The notes beneath the pieces were generated by a model. It was not told the origin of the DNA, did not search any database, and saw nothing but the letters and a program-made list of their open reading frames with translations. This document shows positions 25,722 through 32,620 of a DNA stretch of 32,620 bases, piece by piece. Made by a program: the position numbers and the translations under genes. The stretch covers positions 1-32,620 of the forward strand of contig CALGTK010000439.1 in NCBI GenBank assembly GCA_937904325.1, given 5' to 3'. Within the stretch, counting starts at the first letter, position 1. Each line of letters starts with the position of its first letter. The stretch is from an uncultured Planctomyces sp. GTDB taxonomy: Bacteria; Planctomycetota; Planctomycetia; Planctomycetales; Planctomycetaceae.

Positions 25722-27104
25722 CTACGGCAGGTCAGTGACAACGATTTTTGTCAGCACAAACTGGACACCAAAAGCGACGAGCAGCGACGTTTCGACAAGA
25801 ATCAAAGCGTGCGATCGTTTGTGCTGGCTGAGCAGAAATCCGCCGCAGGGTATGAACACAAGAGTCGCCCAGACAAAAGGTACCCCGTACTGCATGGCAA
25901 AAACGTAGGCCGCTGTTGCCGCCAGAAGCCCGACGGTTCTTATCGTCGCAGGCGAGGCCTTTGGCGTGTCTGTGACCGGCGAGTCGATGGCCGGCGAGTC
26001 GATGGCCGGCGAGTCGATGGCCGGCGAGTCGATGGCCGTTGAGCCGATGGTTGGGCGTCGTCGTTCCAGAATTATCGCCACAGCACACACGACAAGCACC
26101 CAAACTACGCCCGTGGGGATATCGGGAACGTCCGGTTTCTTTTGTTCTCCAACTGTCTGAGCCGCCGCCACCTGGTTGTCGATGTAGTCGGCAAATTCAT
26201 GCCCCTGCAGAAAATTTGGCTCCATCTTCAATTCCGCCAGCCGTTCGCGAACGTGCTCCGTTTGCATGGCCTTTCTCAGAACGCCAGCAATGTACTCGCT
26301 GCATTCCTGCGGGGTACCTTTGGGAAACCACCAATAGTGACGGTTGTAGTCTACAACGTCGATCCCCTGTTCGAGCGCCGTTGCAACTTCCGGCAAGGCG
26401 TCGCAACGTTCTTCACCGAGAAAGGCGACAGCTCGAATACCCTGCGACTTAAATCCGACATACTCCGAGACTGAAAACGATGAGACCTCAATGTGGTCGC
26501 CGACGAGCTTCTGCACGCGATCCGCGCCGTCGCCTGACTGCGTGAATCGAAACTTCGCTCCCTCAAACGCCTGCTCCAGCTGCAGCCCGGCGAAGTGCGT
26601 CGGAGCACCAAGATTCACTCCGTTCGTCACAGTGTCTGGTTTTTCATTGCACTCTTTAAGCAACTGCGTCAGCGTCTCGAACCGTGACGAATCCTTCACG
26701 ACGATGACCATCCCGATTTCGCCAGTCGATGCAACAGGTTCGAAGGCCTCTGGACCGTAGTTCACCTTGCCCGAATACTTCGCCGTAATGATCGCATCGT
26801 GTAACAGCAGCAGTGTGTATCCATCGGGTTTCGCGTCGCGAACGTACCGACTGCCTATCGTCGCGCTGCCGCCTGGCCGGTTGATAATCACAAACGGCTG
26901 CGGCAGCAGTCCCGCCTCATCAATGCCGCGTTTGATAATTCGCCCAAACGTGTCACTGCCTCCGCCCGGCCCGAACGGAACGACAAGCTTAATCGGCCGC
27001 GCCGGGTAGGCTCCCCCATCGCTCCCCGAGTCGCTTCCGAAACACGCCACCATCAAAGCAACTATCGCAACGCTGGTTATTAGATGTCCGAAAAATCGCT
27101 TCAT
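25722..27104 (-). CDS. TctC-TctB fusion: lipoprotein solute-binding domain joined to small membrane subunit
   Basis: 460 residues from ATG 27104 (the frame opens 12 codons earlier with TTG). Residues 1-21 are a lipoprotein signal with lipobox LMVAC, Cys21 anchored. Residues about 33-320 are a TctC/Bug-type solute-binding domain: YPARPIKLVVPFGPGGGSDT, NRPGGSATIGSRYV and PDGYTLLLLH. Then comes a membrane segment (329-346, IPTGVVWVLVVCAVAIIL), a loop with four AIDSP repeats (357-376), and three further membrane segments to the end. The four segments together match a TctB subunit. TctC and TctB are normally separate proteins; here one chain would tether the binding protein beside TctA, encoded 35 bp downstream. 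The repeat lies in the loop expected on the cytoplasmic side. Confidence 0.88.
   Translation of the reverse strand: MKRFFGHLITSVAIVALMVACFGSDSGSDGGAYPARPIKLVVPFGPGGGSDTFGRIIKRGIDEAGLLPQPFVIINRPGGSATIGSRYVRDAKPDGYTLLLLHDAIITAKYSGKVNYGPEAFEPVASTGEIGMVIVVKDSSRFETLTQLLKECNEKPDTVTNGVNLGAPTHFAGLQLEQAFEGAKFRFTQSGDGADRVQKLVGDHIEVSSFSVSEYVGFKSQGIRAVAFLGEERCDALPEVATALEQGIDVVDYNRHYWWFPKGTPQECSEYIAGVLRKAMQTEHVRERLAELKMEPNFLQGHEFADYIDNQVAAAQTVGEQKKPDVPDIPTGVVWVLVVCAVAIILERRRPTIGSTAIDSPAIDSPAIDSPAIDSPVTDTPKASPATIRTVGLLAATAAYVFAMQYGVPFVWATLVFIPCGGFLLSQHKRSHALILVETSLLVAFGVQFVLTKIVVTDLP
25981..26040. repeat. 15-bp tandem repeat, four copies, inside the TctC-TctB fusion gene
   Basis: The unit GAGTCGATGGCCGGC occurs three times exactly and a fourth time with the last two bases changed (GTT end). 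A degenerate unit follows at 26041. The unit length is a multiple of three, so each copy adds AIDSP to the protein and changes in number would keep the frame. It looks like recent slippage. Confidence 0.95.
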
Positions 27105-27166
27105 GCTGCGCACTAACTGCGTCTTGATGCTTGAGAACAAACTGTGTTGCTACATCGTGATGACTG

Positions 27167-27205
27167 AAAAACGAAACCCGCCTCTGATTATCAGAAGCGG
27201 GCTTC
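27167..27205 (-). terminator. Rho-independent terminator behind the DUF1552 remnant
   Basis: On the minus strand the arms GAAGCCCGCTTCTGA and TCAGAGGCGGGTTTC pair over 15 positions (two are G-U) around a UAA loop, followed by GUUUUUC. It lies 28 bp after the stop codon of the decayed DUF1552 fragment and 63 bp before the TctC-TctB start. It should now end transcripts of the NCS2 permease gene. Confidence 0.88.
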
Positions 27206-27232
27206 ATCAAATGTCGTTTCTTCGCAGCAGTA

Positions 27233-27835
27233 TTACAAGTCGGTGATTGAATTGTCGCTGAATATTTCCTGCCCGACTTCGAGTTTTCTGGCCAACGTCG
27301 CGTGCAGACTGAACAGCGGGGTGTATTTTGAGCAGACCAGGTATCATCCCGATTCCATACGGCCCTGACCGACACCGGCCAGCAGAATCGGCCGATTCTC
27401 GCGAATTTGACAGTTGCCGTATTTCATGCCAGAGCCGTACTGCACGATCGAGTCATCCAGCAGGCTGCCGTTGCCTACGGCGATCGCCTTCAACTTCTGT
27501 AGCATGCCAGAGAATATCTCGATGTACCAGCGGCTGACTGTGGTGTACTCAGCGACGGCGGTGTCCCGACTCTTGCAATGCGACATTCCATGGTCGTCGC
27601 TGTTCACGCCGTCCAGAAATCTTAAGTTCTGACGACAAAAACCGTAAGCAGTCTGCAACATGTCTGCTCGCGTGTGTCTAACCGAAAGGCCAACACCATC
27701 AAATCAATCATTGGTTGCAGAAACTCGTCGAAACACCGTGGAATTCCGGACACCGAAGCGGCCCGATCAGAGCTTCTTCCGGCGAGCCGGATGAGGGACT
27801 CTTCAGGGCACCAATTTACCGAGTACGCATTTCCA
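27233..27835 (-). pseudogene. Decayed 3' fragment of a DUF1552 gene
   Basis: Three minus-strand frames together give the C-terminal third of a DUF1552 protein. One frame reads SGIPRCFDEFLQPMIDLMVL and on to AFRLDTRE (about 27758-27680). A second starts near 27661 and gives NLRFLDGVNSDDHGMSHC, EYTTVSRWYIEIFSGMLQKL and GNGSLLDDSIVQYGSGMKYG, ending at TGA near 27344. A third resumes with TPLFSLHATLARKLEVG and EIFSDNSITDL, then TAA at 27233. At least two frameshifts separate them, and the second frame also has a TGA at 27704. The 5' two thirds are missing; the remnant begins within a few bases of the NCS2 stop codon, so a deletion probably joined the two. DUF1552 genes usually accompany DUF1549/1553-type genes in planctomycetes. 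Confidence 0.82.
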
Positions 27836-27842
27836 TCGCGAA

Positions 27843-29183
27843 TTACTCAGTCCACAGAAAAGCGACGGCAAAAACGACAGCAGCCGCGTAGAGCAATGGA
27901 TGCACTTCTCGAATTCGCCACGTAACTATTCGCATCGCAACGAATGTCAGCAGGCCGTAACCAATTCCGTGCGAGATCGAATAAGTCAGCGGAATCAGAA
28001 GAAGCGTGACGAACGCCGGGATTCCGATATCGGGCTTCGTGAAGTCGATTTTTGTGATCGACTCGGCCATCAGAAAGCCAACGACGATCAATGCAGGAGC
28101 CGTCGCAGACGCTGGCAAGAGTGCAACCAGAGGAGCGGCGAAAATGCAGAGCAGGAAGAGGACACCTACAACGACCGAATGTAACCCCGTCCGCGCTCCC
28201 TCAGAGACACCGGACGCGGATTCGATGTAACTGGTTACGGAACTGACTCCGAAGAACCCTCCAATCGCGGCGCTGGCAGAATCAACCGCAAGAATTCTCC
28301 GCAGGCCGATGACTCGGTTCTGAGCGTCCTTGACGTTTACCTGGTCGCCAATCGCCGTGACAGTTCCCAGCGTGTCGAAAAAGTCGACAATCAACAGAGT
28401 CAGTAGCAATGGTAAAAATTTGAACTGCAACGCCGTCATTACATCGGCCTGACCAATCAGCTGGCTCATGTCGGTGAAACTCGGCCATGAAAACAACGTA
28501 ACGGTTTCCGAAGCGGAATCTTCGACTTCCGCAGTCACGTTAAGACCGGTGGTCCAATGCAAGACCACTCCGCAGACGACGATCCCGATCAGGATTGCGC
28601 CTGGAACTTTTCTGGCCAGCAGGACACCGGTCAACACGACTCCGCCGAGAGTGACCAGGACCGTCGGGTCGTTGAACGATCCTGGGCTGACCGGCGGAAT
28701 GAGCATCCCCGATGACTTAACGATTCCCGCGTTAACGCAACCGATCAACGCCACAAATAATCCGATACCGGCCGCCATCGCATGGCGAAGTTCAATCGGA
28801 ATGGCGTCCAGCATCGCCTCGCGCAGGCCAGCGGCGACCAGAGCCGAGATGACCAGGCCATCGAGAACGACAAGCCCCATTGCGGCCTGCCAGGAACCCA
28901 TCGCCGGGGCAGCGGTAAACGCAATGAACGCGTTGAGGCCCATCCCGCTAGCCAGTGCCAACGGAAAATTTCCCAGCAACCCCATTGCAATGCAGCAGAT
29001 CCCGGCTGCAAGAGCCGTGCAGATAATCGCCGGCTGTAGAGGAACTCCGGCGGCGGTCAGAATTCCAGCGTTGGCCGCCAGAATGTATGCCATTGTGAGG
29101 AACGTCGCGACACCGCCGCGAAGCTCTGTCCCAACAGTGCTGCCTCGTTCGTCGATATGAAAAAATCTATTGAGTCGGTTCAT
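27843..29183 (-). CDS. NCS2/AzgA-type purine permease
   Basis: 446 residues with about 12-13 hydrophobic segments. It matches hypoxanthine/guanine/adenine permeases of the AzgA/PbuG branch: RGGVATFLTMAYILAANAGI near the N-terminus, LASGMGLNAFIAFT, VDFFDTLGTVTAIGDQVNV (the substrate-site region), and ILAVDSASAAIGGFFGVSSV followed by TSYIESASGVSEGARTGLHS. All these are intact. It would import purine bases by proton symport through the inner membrane. No ribosome site is evident before ATG 29183. The decayed DUF1552 fragment begins immediately after the stop codon, and its terminator now serves this gene. Confidence 0.94.
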   Translation of the reverse strand: MNRLNRFFHIDERGSTVGTELRGGVATFLTMAYILAANAGILTAAGVPLQPAIICTALAAGICCIAMGLLGNFPLALASGMGLNAFIAFTAAPAMGSWQAAMGLVVLDGLVISALVAAGLREAMLDAIPIELRHAMAAGIGLFVALIGCVNAGIVKSSGMLIPPVSPGSFNDPTVLVTLGGVVLTGVLLARKVPGAILIGIVVCGVVLHWTTGLNVTAEVEDSASETVTLFSWPSFTDMSQLIGQADVMTALQFKFLPLLLTLLIVDFFDTLGTVTAIGDQVNVKDAQNRVIGLRRILAVDSASAAIGGFFGVSSVTSYIESASGVSEGARTGLHSVVVGVLFLLCIFAAPLVALLPASATAPALIVVGFLMAESITKIDFTKPDIGIPAFVTLLLIPLTYSISHGIGYGLLTFVAMRIVTWRIREVHPLLYAAAVVFAVAFLWTE

Positions 29184-29262
29184 GCGCGTCTGCGTAGAGT
29201 CGAACTGATCGTCGTTCAGGCTGTGTGCGGATCATCGTTAAAGAGTACAATTACCTGTCGCT

Positions 29263-30399
29263 CTACTTTCCATTCGGTCTAAAGTCGCGGCCACTAAACC
29301 GTGGTCGGGGTGGGTTCGTCCCGTTGGGATGTCGATTTAGAAGTTTGTCGAACGTACCCCAAATTCGGGATAGACTTTCTTCAGCTTTGGGCGATAGACG
29401 ACGCGTTACCCACACCTGTTGCAGAAATCGATCGCCCAATTCTTTTGGCATCCCTGCAATGCCCTTACGACGATCATCTGGCAGACTTTTAAATACGCGA
29501 TCAAGTTCTTCGTCGGTTGGTTTTAAAAAAACCGCAACCCGACGCGTCTCGTTGAACAATCCGCGCACAAGCAACGTCATCACCATCATATTTTGAATGT
29601 TGACAGTTCGACCTGAAATCGCTTGCCGAATGTTCGGATCGCTCAGTTTGGCCAGCAAGGCTTTACGCAGTTTGTCAGGAAACATCGGACGAGGTCGATT
29701 CCCAGTTCGACTCATCGTAGTTCTCCAACCTGGAAGTATCTCGTCCAGAATCGCTGCGAGCACTGAAGAGTGATACTCCAATTGCCCTGATGCAGTTTTG
29801 TTCGCTGACTCGGATGGCAGATTTAACCACTTTGCCCCTGCTACCATCATTCGTTCGTAGTCATGTAAAGAAACTTGAAGGTTCGCGAATTGAGTTCGCG
29901 TTGCCATATCCAACGCTGGTTTGGATTCCTGCTGCGATGGTGGCGACGCTGCCTTTGTCTTGACGCGGCGGATAATCTGCAAGCGATCTTCGACATTCAC
30001 GGTCGCCAGCAGTTCTTCACGTTCACCTAACGAAAGCGTCGCCAGCCATGAGTGAAACTCTGCAATAGTTTTGTCCAGCCGCTGATTGTTCTGTGCGGCA
30101 TCATGGATCCGCTGCACACGTTGAACGCCCTTGCGTGAAAGATTTTCAAACTGCTCCTGGTTATGCCGCAACCGGTTTCGTTCGGCACGCGACATCTCTT
30201 CGATTACCTGCCGATTTTTCCGCATCTCTGGCGTCTCAGCCCGCTTTGCTTCCGAACGAGCAATCATCAGTACGACCAGCGTCCCGGCGATGTACCAGCG
30301 GTTGTCGCCCAACCATGTAAGAATTCGATTCGGCTTTTCCGAAACAGGCTCGCCGTCTTTCGAAGGCGAATCAGTCTTGAGGAGCTTTGTCTCGCTCAT
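29263..30399 (-). CDS. One-pass membrane protein of unknown function in an ECF sigma operon
   Basis: 378 residues from ATG 30399 (GGA 7 nt upstream), which overlaps the end of the anti-sigma gene by 29 bp; the frame itself opens at 30462. A single membrane segment (WYIAGTLVVLMIA, about 35-47) follows a cytoplasmic-type N-terminus. Next comes a highly charged, probably coiled-coil region (55-105, with EEMSRAERNRLRHNQEQFE). The rest is hydrophilic and helical, with no domain I recognise. Positively charged overall. Its tight linkage to the sigma and anti-sigma genes suggests part of the same signalling unit, for instance a sensor or a partner of the anti-sigma factor; this is inference from position only. 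Confidence 0.78.
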   Translation of the reverse strand: MSETKLLKTDSPSKDGEPVSEKPNRILTWLGDNRWYIAGTLVVLMIARSEAKRAETPEMRKNRQVIEEMSRAERNRLRHNQEQFENLSRKGVQRVQRIHDAAQNNQRLDKTIAEFHSWLATLSLGEREELLATVNVEDRLQIIRRVKTKAASPPSQQESKPALDMATRTQFANLQVSLHDYERMMVAGAKWLNLPSESANKTASGQLEYHSSVLAAILDEILPGWRTTMSRTGNRPRPMFPDKLRKALLAKLSDPNIRQAISGRTVNIQNMMVMTLLVRGLFNETRRVAVFLKPTDEELDRVFKSLPDDRRKGIAGMPKELGDRFLQQVWVTRRLSPKAEESLSRIWGTFDKLLNRHPNGTNPPRPRFSGRDFRPNGK

Positions 30400-30895
30400 C
30401 GAACAATCCGCTTTCGCTAAGAGTTTTGAGAAACTCGACGTCGCCAATTTCCTGGTACTCATCCAGTCGCTGGATCACCGGAAATTCGGTCAACAACTCA
30501 TCAATTGGTTTGCTACTCTGCTTGAATGCTCCGTTGAAACCAGCCGTCGCCGCGAACATCAACCCCAGAAACGCGCCAACGCGAATTCCCCAGGCAATTG
30601 CGTATCGATAAACGTTGGGTTGTTTTTTTTCGACCGGCGAGGGTTTCTCAGTCACTTTCGTATGCGGCACACTTTGCTGTGTTCGGATTGCCGTGAGCGT
30701 CTTCTCGGCAAAACCGTCAGACGCCTTTGCAGGTGGGAGCAGATCGAGCAGGTCGAACGTTTTGGTCAATTGCTCGACATCACTTCGCACTGCGGCATCG
30801 TCGACAAGCGACTTCTCCACAAGTGAAGCTGACTCATCCGGCAGTTCGCCGTCGAGGTAAGCAATGAGTTCTTCTTTTTCTTTGTCAGACGACAC
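30371..30895 (-). CDS. Membrane anti-sigma factor
   Basis: 174 residues starting with GTG at 30895 (GGA 8 nt upstream). The N-terminal 70 residues have the anti-sigma pattern EELIAYLDGELPDESASLVE and DVEQLTKTFDLLDLLP. The zinc-binding HxxxCxxC of ZAS-type anti-sigma factors is absent, so it is a zinc-free variant. One membrane segment lies at about 104-125 (AWGIRVGAFLGLMFAATAGF), leaving about 50 residues outside, rich in acidic residues. It lies 90 bp downstream of the ECF sigma gene and presumably holds that factor at the membrane. It overlaps the next gene. Confidence 0.82.
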   Translation of the reverse strand: MSSDKEKEELIAYLDGELPDESASLVEKSLVDDAAVRSDVEQLTKTFDLLDLLPPAKASDGFAEKTLTAIRTQQSVPHTKVTEKPSPVEKKQPNVYRYAIAWGIRVGAFLGLMFAATAGFNGAFKQSSKPIDELLTEFPVIQRLDEYQEIGDVEFLKTLSESGLFDERDKAPQD

Positions 30896-30985
30896 AGGTC
30901 GATTCCATCAGCGGCTAAGTTTCGTTAAGCATGCACTACCCAATGATCGGATAAATTCTCGTGAGCAACACTCACCCTGCATCTT

Positions 30986-31630
30986 CTAATTTGATCCTCT
31001 TTCAGGTGAACCCGTCAGGTAAGGTTCCAGTTGAATTCGAAGATTTTCTCGAGCCCGCGTCAGCAACGACTTGACGGCCTGAACTGACAAATCCATCGAT
31101 GCAGCGATGTCTGCGTAGCTCATGTGTTCGAACTTGTTGAGTAGCAATGCGATGCGCTGTCGATCGTTCAAAGTGTCCAGAGATTGCCGCACGACTTCCC
31201 GCATCTCTTGATTGTCGAGTTGCCGGGTCGGCATCAATGCAGACTTTTCAGCCGCCAACTGTTCGGGATTCGGAAGCGATTGCCGTCCGGAATCTGCCCC
31301 TTTCATCGAGACTTCTTTTCGTCGAGATAAAGATCGCAGTCGATTCGTCGCCAGATTATTCGCAATGCGAAACAACCACGTCGCAAACTTCGCCGTCGGC
31401 TGGTAACGATGCCTTGCCCGATAAACTCGCAAAAACGCTTCCTGAGCGAGATCTTCCGCCGCCGAACTGTCGTGCAGGACGTGCGTGAAGATTCCGATCA
31501 GCCGATTCTGGTAGGCCTCGACCAGTTCTCCAAACGCAGCTTCATCGTCATCCCGCACTCGCAGCATGCGCTGCACGTCCGGATCCCGAAGCCAGGCGAT
31601 TTGGTCGATCTGGTGAGTGGCAGAGGACAT
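30986..31630 (-). CDS. ECF-type RNA polymerase sigma factor
   Basis: 214 residues. Region 2 spans about 28-100: AFGELVEAYQNRLIGIF, AAEDLAQEAFLRVYRAR (core-binding and -10 recognition) and FATWLFRIANNLATNRLR. A variable linker of about 40 residues follows. Region 4 (150-200) has TLNDRQRIALLLNKFEHMSY and ADIAASMDLSVQAVKSLLTR, the helix-turn-helix that reads the -35 element. The anti-sigma gene directly downstream is the likely partner. The N-terminus ahead of region 2 is about 25 residues longer than minimal ECF factors. The signal sensed and the regulon are unknown; ECF factors often activate their own operon. Confidence 0.95.
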   Translation of the reverse strand: MSSATHQIDQIAWLRDPDVQRMLRVRDDDEAAFGELVEAYQNRLIGIFTHVLHDSSAAEDLAQEAFLRVYRARHRYQPTAKFATWLFRIANNLATNRLRSLSRRKEVSMKGADSGRQSLPNPEQLAAEKSALMPTRQLDNQEMREVVRQSLDTLNDRQRIALLLNKFEHMSYADIAASMDLSVQAVKSLLTRARENLRIQLEPYLTGSPERGSN

Positions 31631-31661
31631 TCCGGTCCAGATACAGAAATGATTTGAATAG

Positions 31662-31802
31662 CTAACTGTGTAGAGTATCGCAGAATTCTTCTTCAGGATC
31701 GAACTGTTTCAGCAAAAGCACCGAGACTGATCCTTCGTCGGGAGTAAGAACCATGGCGAATCCGCTCAAACCCCGTCGCTCTGCGAAGGTTTCGGAATTC
31801 AT
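31662..31802 (-). CDS. Possible small protein, 46 residues
   Basis: ATG at 31802 has AGGTGG 8 nt upstream. The frame ends with TAG at 31662, 31 bp before the sigma gene start on the same strand. The product begins MNSETFAERRGLSGFAMVLT, continues through GSVSVLLLKQ and ends FCDTLHS; it is acidic and protein-like in composition. A longer open frame (to 32342) runs through the lipoprotein gene in another phase and is not credible, so only this 3' part is proposed. It lies just after the lipoprotein terminator and would need its own promoter, perhaps shared with the sigma factor. No family recognised. Confidence 0.3.
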   Translation of the reverse strand: MNSETFAERRGLSGFAMVLTPDEGSVSVLLLKQFDPEEEFCDTLHS

Positions 31803-31836
31803 GCTGGCAGCCACCTGGGCTCCACCCGCGCAGCAG

Positions 31837-31877
31837 AAAAGCCGGCAGGAAATAACAAACCTGCCGGCTGCTTTTTT
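31837..31877. terminator. Terminator hairpin behind the small lipoprotein gene, possibly bidirectional
   Basis: Perfect ten-base arms AGCCGGCAGG (31840-31849) and CCTGCCGGCT (31860-31869) with a ten-base loop. On the minus strand it is followed by UUUU, 56 bp after the lipoprotein stop. On the plus strand it is followed by GC then six U, so it could act both ways. Confidence 0.85.
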
Positions 31878-31924
31878 AATCTCAGAATGCAGCGGTCGCC
31901 AAGTTGAGATTGTCGCGAGATTGC

Positions 31925-32221
31925 TCAGCGATAAGTCGGCAGCGAGTCCATCGCGATGGTCGGCTGCATCATCTGCGGATAGGCAACCTGCTGCTGCGGG
32001 TATGGATAACTGGCTACGGGTCCCTGTTGGGGATAACCAGTCTGAATCGTGCCAACGCCCTGGTTGTAACCGACGCCTGGAGGACATCCGCCAGGACCGC
32101 AACCACCAGTGGCACAACCACTTTGGCAACCACCAAACGGAGTCCAAAGGCCTGGCCAGCAACAGCCACTCAGGAGTGAAACAGCACAAACACTCGCCAT
32201 CGATAGAACAAGGCGTTTCAT
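31925..32221 (-). CDS. Small Cys/Gly-rich lipoprotein
   Basis: 98 residues from ATG 32221, fixed by AAAGGA 5 nt upstream and by the lipoprotein signal MKRLVLSMASVCAVSLLSGC with lipid-anchor Cys20. The mature part has two zones: residues 20-50 rich in Gly and Cys (Cys at 21, 32, 36, 41 and 46), and residues 52-98 rich in Gln, Tyr and Pro (GYPQQGPVASYPYPQQQ). Such Q/Y/P tails are common in planctomycete surface lipoproteins. Disulfide cross-linking in the envelope is plausible. No enzyme motif is present. The gene is transcribed alone and has a strong terminator. Confidence 0.82.
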   Translation of the reverse strand: MKRLVLSMASVCAVSLLSGCCWPGLWTPFGGCQSGCATGGCGPGGCPPGVGYNQGVGTIQTGYPQQGPVASYPYPQQQVAYPQMMQPTIAMDSLPTYR

Positions 32222-32620
32222 GGGAATCCTTTCCGCAAGAATCTGGACGGGACCGCATTGTCGACAGCCGAGTTGCGGAACGAATTCCACCGACGGTGCC
32301 GGGTGCAGGTATGAGAAGCTGAAGAAGTGTCTCGGAGGGCAATCAGAGGGGTGCAGGTAAAGCCAGAACGGCTCCACCGACAGGTTGAGCGCGAAAGTTA
32401 CGCAGATCACCAGAACGGGTCAAGGTGAAGTTATCTGATGTATTTCCGATAAATTAAGCAATTAATTACTCACCAATGACGCAATAAAACTGGAGCGACA
32501 AGATCTGGTTCACACACTGAAGATGGAGCCTCGTTTCGTCGCGCGACACAGCCAAACTGACTATGCAGGCTCAGGTTACTGAAAACGAATTTCACTTACG
32601 CTCCCGCGTGCGAGCGGTGG
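32222..32620. other. Right-end intergenic stretch, no gene seen
   Basis: This includes the upstream region of the small lipoprotein gene. AT-rich sequence at 32440-32475 may hold its promoter, but I cannot place -35 and -10 boxes. All frames are broken by stops. A plus-strand frame from ATG 32563 is open to the edge (19 codons) but lacks a ribosome site. Confidence 0.5.

Noticed and set aside
25981-26055. Short direct repeats as a possible CRISPR array
   Set aside because: Units are adjacent with no spacers and encode in-frame AIDSP repeats.
28468-29160. 230-codon plus-strand frame
   Set aside because: Antisense to the NCS2 permease; composition mirrors the permease codons.
31662-32342. 226-codon minus-strand frame
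   Set aside because: It runs through the small lipoprotein gene in another phase and across a strong terminator; Trp/Arg/Ser-rich product typical of a shadow. Only its last 46 codons are kept as a weak candidate.
32563-32620. Plus-strand frame open to the right edge
   Set aside because: Only 19 codons, no ribosome site, no recognisable sequence.

Overview
The window looks like a planctomycete chromosome segment (Planctomycetia, a marine or freshwater Planctomycetales-type genome). The grounds are the protein families: a DUF1549/DUF1553 protein with a CxxCH site, a decayed DUF1552 gene, two formylglycine sulfatases, a secreted PQQ-propeller protein, a PSCyt1-type multihaem cytochrome, a Gfo/Idh/MocA oxidoreductase, an SGNH hydrolase and a BlaI repressor. 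There is no rRNA, tRNA, CRISPR array, phage gene or intact insertion sequence that I can support.

Layout. 1-7915 (all minus): a truncated DUF1549/1553 gene at the left edge, a CinA-like protein whose C-terminal deamidase motif is destroyed, an MFS transporter, a GntP permease and an aldo/keto reductase. The last three look like a sugar-acid uptake and reduction cluster, and both transporters carry an extra soluble domain of over 100 residues. 7916-8710 holds no long gene, but it contains a possible 49-residue membrane peptide on the plus strand and a convincing candidate small RNA on the minus strand (promoter, stem-loop, terminator). 8711-11630 (minus): a secreted sulfatase, then pgk with its own terminator. 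11631-11962 is a divergent intergenic region with a 29-bp inverted repeat.

11963-18489 (plus): a PQQ-propeller protein and a Gfo/Idh/MocA oxidoreductase as one pair, then a hexahaem cytochrome overlapping by 4 bp with a probable outer-membrane beta-barrel protein. The second pair suggests a porin-cytochrome module. 18536-21112: an SGNH hydrolase (minus), then a BlaI-type repressor (plus) with a near-perfect operator dyad and, behind it, the broken remains of an M56/BlaR1-type sensor.

21113-27104 (minus) reads as one likely operon in the order TctC-TctB fusion lipoprotein, TctA permease, sulfatase, Tat-exported protein of unknown function. The fusion contains an in-frame 15-bp tandem repeat. 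Upstream lie an NCS2 purine permease and, directly after it, a decayed 3' fragment of a DUF1552 gene that still carries a good terminator. 29263-31630 (minus) is an ECF sigma factor, a membrane anti-sigma factor and a one-pass membrane protein of unknown function. The right end has a small Cys/Gly-rich lipoprotein with a strong terminator, and about 400 bp in which I see no gene.

All calls rest on reading the sequence and on recalled family features. No database search was run.
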